Source: Leptasterias polaris (lineage: Eukaryota > Echinodermata > Asteroidea > Forcipulatida > Asteriidae). Taken from it: 64,000 nucleotides of DNA. A program made the translations under genes and the position numbers. Below the pieces are notes generated by a model. It did not search any database. It had not been told where the DNA came from and was given only the letters and a program-made list of their open reading frames with translations. The stretch's first letter is position 1, and every line of letters begins with the position of its first letter. This document shows, one piece after another, positions 24,205 through 35,360 of the stretch. The stretch covers positions 3,968,001-4,032,000 of the forward strand of contig JAZGTN010000006.1 of assembly GCA_037783415.1 (NCBI GenBank). Reading direction: 5' to 3'.

Positions 24205-25851
24205 TTGTTTGCTTAGTGCAGTTTTTATTCAAAAGTGCGCCTCTATTATTTCATATAATTCTTTAAAACTGGTAAACAAGAATTTCCTGTGATAGACTTT
24301 TATATAGGAAAATGTTACCACAATCACTCATTAGACAAGTTCGGTGGTTATTTGTATGTTTGAATAATTATTATTCACTAACAGGTAAAAGAGAGTATGG
24401 TCTGACTGCTAGAACATTGATCGGCCATAACTTAGAACATTTCACAATAGAATAGAATAATAAGATAGAATAATTAAAAATGAAAGTGAAAATAAAACAA
24501 AAGTCATTAATTTTTTTTTAGAAGCTTTCCAAATTTCAATCCAACCAGTTACTGTCGAGCGATGCTTCTAATAAATAGGTTATCTTTGCAATAGAAAGTG
24601 ATAACGCGTCGAGATCATTGCTATTATTAATTTGTTTTCAATTTCCTTCGGGTTTATTTTGTCAATACAAGACCACACAACTGTAGTTCGAAGGACTAAT
24701 ATTGATGTGTTTCATAAGAATGACAATAGTATGTACATTTTTAAATGAAAAATTACTTTCAAAAACAAATTAATTAGCGAACAAACATACAAAAAGAGAG
24801 AAGAAATCTAAGAAAAATAATAGTCAAAAACTGAAAAAACTAAAATAGAACAAAACAAAGAACAACAACAATGGGTATTACGTTCCAAAAAAGAGTACAT
24901 TATGATAAGTAGCTTTGACTATTAAGAAGTTTGGGTAAAAAGAAGAAAAACATTTTAACAGATAAAGATTAGAACTGCACAATTGACATAAAATGGGGAT
25001 AATGGGACTTAAACACTTGGTTTTGGGGGTTTTGTTTTTTGGAAGGGGGTCCTTGATTGTATGCTTTGAAGAAGTATCAACTTTAGTTACAATCATTCGT
25101 AATCTTTTTACCAAGCACTAGGCACGTTCTTTTGGTAGAAAATAACTGGCGAAGGTACTGTATCTTTTATCGAAAGAATTCGAAAAGGAAACTTGCAGCA
25201 GGGTGTGTTTTAGTACAAAATACTCACCCCCCAAAAAAAAAAATTTAAAAAAATAAAAAATAACCGGAAAAAACATGCTTCAAAACTAATATTGTTGTGA
25301 TGTAAAATCGTGATTTCATGTTCCGTCGTTTTGAATTTTCTTTAATTGAGCAGCAATTGGTAAAAAGCTGATTCCGAAATTGTTCCGACGTTCAGGGGGG
25401 GAAAAAACTGGTTTGCTCTTCGAGCTAGGAGAAAAGCACAATATCCTCTTTGACAAGCCGACTGTTAGGTAGATGAACGTAGCTGTTTGTAGCTTACTCT
25501 TAATTGGCTAATCGATGGATTGATTGATGGAGATGTGAGTTAGCAGGTCTCTAAGTCGATTAAGAAATCACTGTCCTTTTGATTCAGGATGGTTGGAATT
25601 TAATGACACGTTGGATTAAGTCAACATCAAGACAAGTTCCTGCAAATTATTGGATTAGTGTTGCCTAGCAACAATTGGGGTATACATCGTTTAATTAACA
25701 ACCGAAGGAGTAGGATGTTAAAGGGGGTTGTTCCTAATTTGTTCTAGAAAGAGGTTTTTGGGGGATTCCCTTTCCGTTCGGGATAGTTTGACCCCCCTCA
25801 CGATTGCTGTCAAACTAACTGTTAAATTCAACACTTTAAAGGTTGCAGGGG
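24205..25851. other. Unassigned AT-rich stretch
   Basis: No gene or named repeat. There are A-rich tracts near 25229-25262 and several short poly-T or poly-A runs. Confidence 0.5.
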
Positions 25852-25984
25852 TGACAACTCTTTTTAATAGTTAAATTCATCTGACTAAACAGGAGTAACA
25901 ACATTACAGTAAGTTAGATGTAACTTTGACATTGTCAATACAACTTTTCCATGATATTGAATTTAACCTTATAAAGAGTTGTCA
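25852..25984. mobile_element. Small inverted-repeat element
   Basis: TGACAACTCTTTTTAATAGT at the left is mirrored by the complement of a block ending AAAGAGTTGTCA at 25984. The arms are about 27 bp, imperfect, with about 80 bp between. Size and form suit a MITE; no target duplication was identified. Confidence 0.45.
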
Positions 25985-26978
25985 TTGACCGCTTTTTCGG
26001 AACATGTCTCCGCATTATCAATAAGTCATTGTATCCTCTAATTACAAATTACTTTGAATGAGCCAATTTAAATGAGGCACTTAAAATGCTATGATTCAGA
26101 GTGCGCTTTGACGGTCGCTCACATTTTATTGCCTCTTGTGAAAACCGTCGACATGAATTTCCAACAAATCTCTCCAGCATAGAGTGGACTGAATTTGTGC
26201 ATATAGAAGAAAACAAATTCCAGAGGGTGTACGTTTTCAAAATGAGAAAGCTGCTGACGTCACCCTTGTGTCAATTCGTAAACGTGACAGATGATGCGCC
26301 ACGCCCCCTAGAGTTGATGTTCGGTCAGCCTGTTGTCAGCAAGTCCTGCGTGTCGTGTGTAAGAGACTCTCAGCAATTCCCAGGCTACTGGTAGTTAATC
26401 ACAGCCGAGCTCTTGCAAAATGTTCTGTTTTACATTCGCCTCATAAGGTTCGATGTAATGCTGCAACTGCAGGGCCCCGTAATCGCCTCTGCTCTACTAA
26501 CCCCCTTAGCAGCGTGTCCGTGGTCACCAGCAGCCCTAGTTTTTTAATGCGCGGAAGGAGTTGGATTGGCTTGGCGACGATTAAAGCCCCCTTCGCGGTG
26601 ATTTCCTAAAACATCAATAATGTAAAATTACATGGCTGTGATAACCCTAGCTCTTTCATCGTGTTTGTCTTCACTGTGGAACCACCGCGGTATGGCGCAG
26701 TCCATGTCTGGATTTGGACCCATGTGTATCAATGTTTGGAATAAAATGCTGTTGTCGCGGGTGCAATTTTCCATTGATCGGGATTTTTCAACGAGGGCAG
26801 CGGGAAACGTACACGGGCTACTCCATGCTTTATCCAACTACAGTGAAATGCATTTCAAATTGGTTAATCACAAACTCTAATACATATTTTCATTCTCTAT
26901 ATAATAAAATAAAAGATAGAACAAGTCCTTTTTATATTGATGCACACCATGTTTATTTGAAACCCCCTCTCCGTGCCA
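25985..26978. other. Unassigned stretch
   Basis: Short open frames occur (for example 26101-26394 +), but none has a recognisable domain or splice context. Confidence 0.4.
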
Positions 26979-27825
26979 TGGATCCGCTAGACTTGGTTCC
27001 AAGTCTGTGCTCGTGGTTTTTAGTCTACCTGATAGCCAATACATTATTGCCTGAAATAGCGCCCTCTTGTGGATTAACCTCCGTCTTTAACCTACGATCA
27101 CAGACTTGGGAACATTGTTTTTCGGTTTGTACACACCCTATGGCGAATTAGTCCAAAAGTGGACGGAACACTCTGATTGGTCAGAATCTCAGAAGCCGTC
27201 AATAAAATGCACATTCAAACTTGACCGTTTATACCACGGGATATAGTACAGAAATACAACATTGATGCACATGTAACTAATCTGCCTCTGCTCAGTGATT
27301 CAACTTGCAGTTTGGAAACAAAAAAACCCAAAGTGATTCTAGTTTTTAAATTCAAAATAAATTAAAAACGTTGGGAAAATCATTAGACGATTCCATTCAA
27401 ATAAAGGGAACACAGTTTTTCGTCTAGTAGGGATCAGGCTATTTGTCATGTTTATTTTTCAATATTTTAAGAATACATCTAGTATTATTTTATGTATAAA
27501 TTAGAAATAGCATACGTACAAAGCACTATAAAAAAAAAAAAAAATGACTCGATCGATTTTACAAAAAATGCTGAAGAGATTATAACCTATTGGGAATAGA
27601 CGCAACCAACAGGAGTTTTGTGGCCTCCTGATTGGTCATCTCTCTGGCATAGTGTTGTTATGTAAATGTCAGTTGTGAATAAATGAATATCCCGTATACA
27701 CAAGAGGGTTAAGTCTGAGATTGCGAGTTAGAGCGCGTGATAGTCAATCTGCGGGGGGAATTTTGTGTGGCTGATGCAGAGAAATAACCGCGATCTCAGA
27801 CTTGAAATCAAGTCTATGGATCCGC
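26979..27825. mobile_element. Mutator-like element with 9-bp duplication (copy 3, subfamily 2)
   Basis: The element proper is 26988-27816 (829 bp), flanked by a perfect 9-bp duplication TGGATCCGC (26979-26987, 27817-27825). The ends are TAGACTTGGTTCCAAGTCTG and, reversed, TAGACTTGATTTCAAGTCTG. They share the TAGACTTG start and the ACTTG-n4-CAAGT tip palindrome with copies 1 and 2, but then diverge, so this is a related subfamily. The interior is noncoding. Confidence 0.85.
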
Positions 27826-28516
27826 CCGAATGATCTCTTTTCTTACCTGACACAAGTTATAATTATTAGCCAGTCATAAAAAAGTCATAACTTTTTCATT
27901 CATTGAATTCAATTTTAATTTGATTTTATCGCTTTATTAAAACATTTCAAAAGACAGCCATGAGGCGGAAATAAATTTGAATTACATTATAACAAATAAA
28001 TAAATAAATAACTAGTAGAAATTAACGGCACATGGCTAAGCAAGGAACATTTTAATGGACATGCACTCCGAAGGCTATCTTTAAAGGTGATGTGGTTAAG
28101 CTGAAGGGTAGGAAACTGTACGAAATAACTAATAAGGCAAATTTCTACGCACAATTTATAGTGTCCCATCCATTTTTGTTTAAGGGGTAGGTTACCAATC
28201 AATATTATGTGATGTGGTTTGTTTTGGGATGTTTACTCCTTGCAAAAGTTGAGCTTAATATTGATAAGCAACATTATTGCCGTAAAGCAACTTCGTAAAA
28301 TAAGAGTCGTGATGGAAAGTGACACTGCTGTTAGTCAATATTAACTCCATGTGTAATGAATCCTTACTGTCGTCGGGGCAAACCCTTTTGCGATCGTCAC
28401 AAGAGGTCGCCCTTGCGAATTATTTCCAACTCGTGTTTACATTGCAATAAACCGCATGCATTCACGGGCAGGGAACACAAACGGCACTGTGTATATAAAA
28501 CTTAACATTACACGTA
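27826..28516. other. Unassigned stretch
   Basis: Nothing recognised beyond AT-rich sequence and an ATAA run near 27995-28012. Confidence 0.5.
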
Positions 28517-29350
28517 ATATAATAATAATATTTAAAATTTATATTGCGCCCCTTACATACAAAATGATCAAAGGCGCAGAACACATGTTAAAAAGCACAT
28601 AATGGAAGAAAAGGACAAAGAAAAAAGACTGGTCACCAGGCCAGCGCCCAAACAAAAGTATGGGGATACGTCTGTCCCGCCAACAGAGAACTAATAGTAC
28701 TTATTACATAGGCCTATCCCTGCTGGCATCGGTAATGTTTTGACCTTTTCAGGAGACAGACGCCTTTAACCCTATTTATGCTAAAAATCTAAACTAACTG
28801 ACAAGGTGACCATAGAAGAAAGACACACTAAAAAGCGGCTTTAAAAAGATAGGTTTTTATATTACATTTAAAAGAGGTAAGTTTCTGTTCGCTACGTATA
28901 TGAAACGGTAGCGCATTCCAAAGCTTAGGGGCTGCCACAGAAAAAGCCCTATCACCAAATGTAGTCAACATTTTACCAGAAGGATAATCCAAGAAAATAC
29001 CATTATTCCCTGACCTAAGTTGATATGAAGATACCTTCCGGATGGAAACAAGATCCTGTAAATACTTTGGAGAAAGACCATGAAGAGCTTTAAAGGTCAA
29101 CAAAAGGATTTTAAAATTAATCCTGTACGAAACAGGCAACCAATGTAATTGACGAATTATAGGTGTAATGTGTTCAAACCGGTGTGTGTTAGTAACAATT
29201 CTGGCTGCAGCGTTTTGAACCCTTTGTAGTTTAGCTATCTGTGACTTTGGCAGACCATACAAAAGGCCATTACAATAATCAAGACGACTAGTCACAAATG
29301 CATGAATTAGTTTTAAAAGAGAGTCTTGTGTTAGGAATTGACTATAAGAC
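28517..29350 (-). mobile_element. 5'-truncated CR1/L2/Rex-like LINE
   Basis: Minus-strand 3' end with an ATT triplet tail (about 28517-28530). Next to it is a stem-like segment with GCGCC repeated on either side of a spacer, a form common to the 3' ends of CR1/L2-group elements. The protein remnant (28828 to about 29350) reads TSRLDYCNGLLYGLP, KLQRVQNAAARIVT and HITPIIRQLHWLPV, strongly typical of this group. The RT catalytic core is missing. Confidence 0.85.
28828..29295 (-). pseudogene. C-terminal fragment of CR1/L2/Rex-like polymerase
   Basis: 155 codons are open. The frame remains readable upstream to about 29350, so the methionine at 29295 is internal. It ends APKLWNALPFHIR and then SFKCNIKTYLF, the usual carboxyl terminus of this family, so the 3' part of the ORF is complete. 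Confidence 0.85.
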
Positions 29351-29949
29351 TCTGGACAAATATTGATAGTGGGTCAGTGGGAAAATAATTATCATTCTTG
29401 GAATTAACATGCACTGTTTCTTTGCATATGGCATTAAGTTATGAAACAGCGAACGTTATAAATGAGTGTCCACGGAAGCAAGTTATTCCCTTTTTAATTA
29501 AAAATTTCTTTTCATTTAATTACGTCTGACGTCATGTTCGATGTATTTATGCCTCGCCTTGCCCGGGCCGTGTCCATCCAGTGTCGGATGTAGCCTTATT
29601 CATGTGCTTGCCATTTTCCTATGTCTTGTGCATGTTGTACCCGGGTAGGATATGATGTCGTCTCTCCACATCTTGTTCAGTGCCTCCTTTTCTCTTCCCT
29701 GTTCTTGGTTGTCAATCTGAAATACTTCTGGTCCATCTGTTGTCAGTTTTGAGTGCCACTAGTGTCCAGTCCATCTCCACTTTGCCTCCCTGATTTTTAC
29801 ACTTATGTCAATTACTCCCGTTTTCTTCCTTGTACCACTGCATCTTATTTTGTCCCGGAAGGATATTTTTGTAACATTCTTCTCTCATTTGCCCTTTGTA
29901 CTGTTTGTAGTTTGCGACTCAACTGACCTTTTTTCCCGACACCTATTTG
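29351..29949. other. Unassigned pyrimidine-rich stretch
   Basis: Nothing recognised. The plus strand from 29550 to 29940 is notably rich in TTG/CTT and TCC words. Confidence 0.45.
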
Positions 29950-30726
29950 TGGCTAGCGACCCCGTGAGAATTGACCCTGGTCCCCGTGAGAATTGACCCG
30001 GGTCCCCGTGAGAAATGACCCGGGTCCCCGTGAGAATTGACCCGGGTCCCCGTGAGAGTGACCCGGGTCCCCGTGAGAATTGACTATAACGGACAACACT
30101 CGCAAAGTTAATGTATTGCCGCTAGAGGTCGCAGAAAGTAAATAAACTCAATCAACAAACAAGGGTCTCGACAGCAGCTTCATTTGTAAGATAGGGTCAT
30201 TGTTGTTCTCATCATCACAATATCGTTAAAGCTTCGGATTGACCCGGATCCCCGTGAGAATTGACCCTGGTCCCCGTGAGAATTGACCCTGGTCCCCGTG
30301 AGAATTGACCCGGGTCTCAAGGGGCCCTGACCCGTTTCGGGGTCAGGCTGACCCGGAGAATGGTAAACAAATTTGGATTTTAACTTTGATTCTGCGTCAT
30401 TTTGATCCCTTTCTGAATCAGTTTTTGACACAGATTCTTGGTTGGTCATACTGAACCATAAATGGGTCAGACCCCAAGGGGTACGGATCTGGGCCCAATT
30501 TCATAGAGCTGCTTAAAGCACAAAAAGTAGCTTAGCACAACAAAACTATGCTTACCAGAATAAGGTTACCAACCAAACTACCATGTCACATGTACAATTT
30601 GTAACTGGTATCCTGCTCATTTCTGCTAAGCAGCAAATTGTTAAGCAATATTTTCTGCTTAAGCAGCTCTATGAAATTGGGCCCTGGTGTTTCTGACCCG
30701 GAAGTATTTTGAGTGTAATGTCCTTT
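29950..30726 (+). mobile_element. Family D repeat, copy 2, with 22- to 23-bp minisatellite
   Basis: Tandem units of CCCCGTGAGAATTGACCCGG type run from about 29958 to 30080. They are interrupted by a foreign-looking segment of about 155 bp (30081-30236) and resume to about 30320. The sequence from 30300 aligns with 1920-2140 and ends in GAGTGTAATGTCCTTT (30711-30726), the inverted form of the start of copy 1. A MITE splits it at 30491-30684. Confidence 0.75.
30488..30687. mobile_element. Harbinger-like MITE with CTG target duplication
   Basis: The ends are a perfect inverted pair: GGCCCAATTTCATAGAGCTG at the left, and the reversed right end begins the same way. Flanking trinucleotides are CTG on each side. 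Copy 1 of family D has an undisrupted site at the matching place (around 2099), which confirms insertion. Three-base CWG/TWA duplications are typical of PIF/Harbinger elements, hence the suggestion; no transposase is present. Confidence 0.8.
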
Positions 30727-30884
30727 CCTCAGAGGTGTACGTTTCATGGTTCCTACATCGTAGCCCGATTACCAACAATGACGTCATTATCCCATCTTGT
30801 AACCTCAATTGGGCCTCTCCCATTGGCCCACACGTCTTGTACTCTAATCTAAGCCTAAACACCCTCACCAAGACGTCCATTTTC

Positions 30885-31100
30885 CCATCTTGTCTTCGAT
30901 TGGGCGATTTGGTCTATAAAAAGCGCTTGTTATAAAATAGATATGTTTGTGTTGGAAAGATGTTTCAAAAGTAGAACATAATGATTCACACAAAATATCC
31001 CTCGATATTATGTGGTTTTCCTTTTACTTCGTGAACTAAAACGTTCCGCCATTTCATAGAACCAAATTTTTGTCTCGATTCTAAAGACCCAGTATTCTTC
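30885..31100. mobile_element. Family C foldback-type MITE, copy 1 (partial)
   Basis: Contains GTTGGAAAGATGTTTCA, ATGATTCACACAAAAT and GTGGTTTTCCTTTTACTTCG blocks, shared with the 46904 element (there inverted). I recognise the consensus as a frequent echinoderm repeat, from memory. The ends are not sharply defined. Confidence 0.6.
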
Positions 31101-31474
31101 CTTGATATGTGACATCGTCAGACGAGCTTTAAAATGTTTCCCCATTCAAACGCCATCTGAAGACATATCTGATCCATCTCTTATCCCTCTTCAAGTTCTG
31201 TGTTTTTCCTTTGACCGACACCTTTGAATGTGCCTCCAGGTACTGTGCGCATGGTAAATGCTCTGTTTTTAGTATTATTACTACATTATAATTATTCTTG
31301 CAAATCATATCGCTGATAACTAAATAGAAAAATATTATCTAAAAACAACGATTTAATTTTTTTATTAACATTAATAGTAAACTAAAGTAAAATAAAAACA
31401 TAATGTTCTTGAAATCCCGAAGTTGTAAATTTATAATCCAATCATTTCATGGCTTTGTTGTTTCAATATCGGAG
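31101..31474. other. Unassigned stretch
   Basis: AT-rich, no element or gene recognised. Confidence 0.5.
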
Positions 31475-31855
31475 TTATGGTAACTTCAGATCTGCGATCT
31501 TAGCACAGAGTGTGGGCTCGAGTCCCGGTCGCTGCACTTGTGTCCAAAAAAACAAGACACTAATAACCTTTACTGCTTCGTCGATCGGATGGGACGTAAA
31601 GCCATAGGTCCTGTGTGTTGTGCACGTAAAAGAACCCAGTTATACTTATCGCTAAAAGAGAAAGTGTTTTCCCCTGGTGTTTCTGGCAGTGGCTGCATGA
31701 TGAATGCACCGTAGCACTTTATAAGGCCTTAAAGTGTGCATAATAATTGTTCTCGTAATTCAAAAATTATAAAACTTGTCTTAAAAATCAAATGTTTATG
31801 TTTGTTGAAGCGCCTTGAGAACCATATTGGTCACGCTATATATGACACGCACAGC
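31475..31855 (+). mobile_element. tRNA-derived SINE with conserved central domain
   Basis: The head carries a Pol III B box, GGCTCGAGTCC (31515-31525). The middle has GGGACGTAAAGCCATAGGTC and GTGCACGTAAAAGAACCCAG, a conserved SINE core seen across invertebrates. The 3' part, GAAGCGCCTTGAGAACC followed by CACGCTATATAT, resembles the 3' end of CR1/L2-type LINEs such as 28517-29350. Expected mobilisation is by a LINE enzyme recognising that tail (inference). Confidence 0.75.
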
Positions 31856-32719
31856 ATAGCTCTTTACCCACTCACCTATGGTAGTCTTAATAATAATTAA
31901 TATCTGGCAGTTTAATACTCTCTGCTTAACTTCTACCCGCCCATTGATAATATTCTGATTTCATATCTACCCCACTTTGGGTTGACCCCACCCCCCCTTT
32001 GGGTTGGTTGTCCACATCGGTTTCATCCCCTTGGGTCTGGGCCGTTCACTCAGTTACCGTTTGGCCGGTCCAAGCCCCCAAATTTTACCATCAGCTCTCT
32101 ACATTGTTTAACATTAATGGAAGATGCTCCACGAAACAGCCGTCGGCAAACGAGTTCAAGCGGGTAATTTCTTCCCCGCCATTTTCATAGGAAGGTACCG
32201 CCTTGAGGTCACCATGATGGCAGGGGGACCAGGGATTCCCAGCGGAAGGCTTGGTCACACAAGGGGAAGTATCGGGTTTCTAGGGCTGTCGTTTCCCATT
32301 ACGGTGCAATAGCCCGATGCGGTGGAATGAATTACTGTGTCGATAGGTGACGACGTGCAGACCTTATAAACTACGGTGTCCTTTAACTTACGTGTATCTT
32401 GATGAATGTTTTTTAGGCAAGAGGAGTCAGGAATTAATTGCCCTTTTAAAAAAAGTGATAAGTGTGTTGTCAATTCCCAAGTTGACACAATGGCGCTCCG
32501 CTGTCAATGATGATGCTGGTTGTATACAATCTTGCTCAAAGAACCAATCAAGATTAATCATGGTTCCCCCCTTTTTTGAGGAGATAAAAAACTGTCAATA
32601 AAAGATATGACATCTGGTTGTTTTCTATCTTTTTTCTGTTCATTCTTCCTATTCTTAACTTATGTATCTTACATTTCCAATAACTAAAAAGATGGTTTAC
32701 ATTATCACGAGCGCATTAT
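31856..32719. other. Unassigned stretch
   Basis: No supported gene. Short frames around 31982-32312 (+) are C/T-rich and unrecognised. Confidence 0.45.
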
Positions 32720-33960
32720 TGTGATGGGTTGCGTGTGTGCGAGCGACTGCGTAACCTGTTGAAACCGAGGGTTTGACAGACTGAGAACGCCCTCGGCTCT
32801 CTTTCGTGTTTGAAACCAAAGCAGTCGTCGCAAGAAGATTTTAATCAACAAGTCCAGACAATGGGAGAATGAAGAGAAGTCCTCGGTTCAACGAACGCAA
32901 TGTGTTCAAGTGTCACATGAAGTGTGTACCTGAGAACACTATGTACTTGGAAACATAATGTAGTGGACTCACACACGTCCACACACGCAACCTTACGGAT
33001 CCGGTTTGTGGGGTCCTGCTGTTGTTGTTCTATTGTTCCCTTTTCGAAAGAATTCTTTTGTAGGGTCCAGGTTGAACAAAGAATTCCCTTTAGGGGTCTA
33101 TTGTTCCAAACTGTCCACAAGGGCACCCCCGTAAGATCACACATCTGTGTTGCAGTCATCTACTCTGTGGACATTCCTTTGCCCTGTACACTAAAAAAGC
33201 ACTGTGTGGACGTGTTTCAAGTCCATGTGGACCTTTTTGATATCAAGTCCACACTTCATAATGTAGCATTAAAACACGTCCACTCACCCCCTTCCACGTC
33301 AGTCCACTCATTTGTTCTGAAGTGCACAGAACTTGACAAAGGAATGGCTACATAGATGTGTTGGCTTACGGAAGGATCGTTGTGGGGTATTTGTAACAAC
33401 GGACCCCATCTCAAAGTTTTTCTTCGTTCAACAATAGACTCCACAGAGGAATTCTTCAAAAAGGGAATAATATAATAGACGTCACAAACCAGACCCGTGG
33501 GTTATGAGCGTGTCTACCCGTTGAAGCCAAGGACTTTAACAAAAGTGATCCGGATGTTTGACAGAGCGAGGACGTCCTCGCTTCGCTTTTGTGTACAAAC
33601 CCAACGTGGAAGTCGCTGAAAAAACTAAGTCCAAACAATGGGAGTACAAAGAGAAGTTCTTGATTTGCGGGATTCACAAACACGTGTGTGTATGGGAGTA
33701 GGTAACCACATTCAAACCTGGGACCTATAACAAAAGAGGACAACAGGTCCACGGTTGCTATCACAAAGGAAAGCTTTGTGGTCCACGGTTGCTATCACAA
33801 AGAGTTGAACAAAGGAGGGTCCACGATTGCAGGCTGTTACACACTTGTGTGGGTGTGTGGCGGGGGGGGGGGGGCAAATAAACTGACACTTTAAAAACAT
33901 GGTGCTAATGTGTTTACTCCCGCGCATTCCCAATCCACAGCCACGATTAACTACAACATA
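32720..33960. repeat. Unclassified block with diverged direct repeats
   Basis: Two related segments, about 32745-32900 and 33500-33690, share GTTGAA-CC-AGG, TTTGACAGA, CAATGGGAG and AAGAGAAGT words in the same order, about 760 bp apart. The block is full of GTCCAC words in both orientations. Near 33747 and 33781 the phrase GTCCACGGTTGCTATCACAA is directly repeated at 34-bp spacing, with a diverged third start at about 33819. A small terminal-repeat retroelement is conceivable but unproven. Confidence 0.5.
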
Positions 33961-34232
33961 TTGCAAACATTATTTTTGACAAACTGACCTACAAGTCATC
34001 ACAGTCAAGAGGTTCCTCTTTTTTTAGGTATCTTTGCCGAGTCAGTCGTGACAGGACAGGGCCGTAAATCAATTTCAAATGTGAGGGATAATATTGAAAT
34101 GTGCGCACACTCCGGACTGTGACAAACAGCGGGTGGATTATAGGCCGTAAGTTGGAAGTCCGCATCTAAATCAAGCAAGCAAGCTCAGCCACTCAAACTA
34201 AAATGTGAGGGTTTATGATTGGCATTGATCCA

Positions 34233-34294
34233 AACAAGTAATATATGAGTTATTTTTCATCATAACAAGTAATATATGAGTTATTTTTCATCAT
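34233..34294. repeat. Tandem pair of a 31-bp unit
   Basis: AACAAGTAATATATGAGTTA plus 11 more bases occurs twice in immediate succession with no mismatch. Confidence 0.9.
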
Positions 34295-34639
34295 AATTAT
34301 AATAAGAACTGACAGTTTGAAATACTGCCACGTGAGCGTCGAGTGAGAGCACTCGATTTTAATTTCGACTTTGTCAAATGGAAATGAGGACCTGTGAAGG
34401 AGCACAACATCCATGGCAAAACACTTACTGAAGACAAAAAGAGGATACTAGTCGAAACGTCGAAATGTTAAACCAACGGTTCAGATGCAAATCTTTACTA
34501 GACTGTATTCCCACCAGCATGCACATTTTCAAATCCTCCCTGCTTGATATTTATTTATTTGTTTATTTATTATTTTCTACTTATTAAAATATATTTGTTT
34601 TCCTTTCCCATTCTCATGGCCTTATTACCATTTCATTGT

Positions 34640-35360
34640 AAGCGCTCCTTTTAGACATACTCCCATTATAACCCAAATAACCCCTAGCCAGTGTTCCATA
34701 TACCCACCTTGTAGCCCCATATATTATATCCTAACCATAGGAGTTCTCCATCCCGTCTTGTAAGCCCTTCCTTCCTACATTATTGCCAAAGTAGCCCAAA
34801 TGACCCCTAGCCAGTGTTCCATGTACCCATTAGCCCCATTACCCTATCCTAGGCGTTCTCCATCCCATCTTGTAAGCCCTTCCTTCCTACATTATTGTCA
34901 AAGTAGCCCAAATGACCCCTAGCCAGTGTTCCATGTACCCATTAGCCCCATTACCCTATCCTAGGCGTTCTCCATACCATCTTGTAAGCCCTTCCTTCAT
35001 ACGTATTCCCATTAAGTAGCCCAAATGACCCATAGCCACAATTCCATACCCATTAGCCCCATTACCCTAACCGACAATCCCAGTCATATCTCGTTGGGCC
35101 CCCGCACCACGGCCCCTTGTGCCCCCTGTCAATGTTGGCTCTCAATGCGCGGTCTGCGCTCCCATCAACATCGAGCGGGGGGACGGGGGAGAGAATGTTT
35201 ATTGTCACGGGGGAAGGGGAGAGGGAATGTTTATTGTCACGTTGCGAATGGGTGGCCCAAGCATTTTGGCTGGGATTGTAGGCGTTCAATATCCCACCTT
35301 GCACGCTTTAATGATCCATTAGTAGTCCATTCCAATTACTATCAATTGACCTACTTTATG
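34640..35360 (+). repeat. Family E repeat with about 112-bp tandem units
   Basis: Units starting GTAGCCCAAATGACCCCTAG lie near 34791, 34903 and 35016 (spacings 112 and 113), with an earlier diverged unit near 34668. The array is followed by AGGCGTTCAATATCCCACCT and a TTAGTAGTCC...TATCAATTGACCTAC end. A second copy of the whole arrangement, with fewer units, lies at 62560-62830. Near 35181 and 35226 a GAATGTTTATTGTCACG phrase is also repeated. Confidence 0.8.

Noticed and set aside
26101..26394. 97-codon plus-strand frame
   Set aside because: No domain, no splice sites, no conserved pattern; likely chance.
34380..34500. Possible Penelope-like element 3' end (GTCGAAACGTCG-type phrase)
   Set aside because: The phrase is suggestive, but no GIY-YIG or RT coding sequence is nearby, and the phrase alone is too short.
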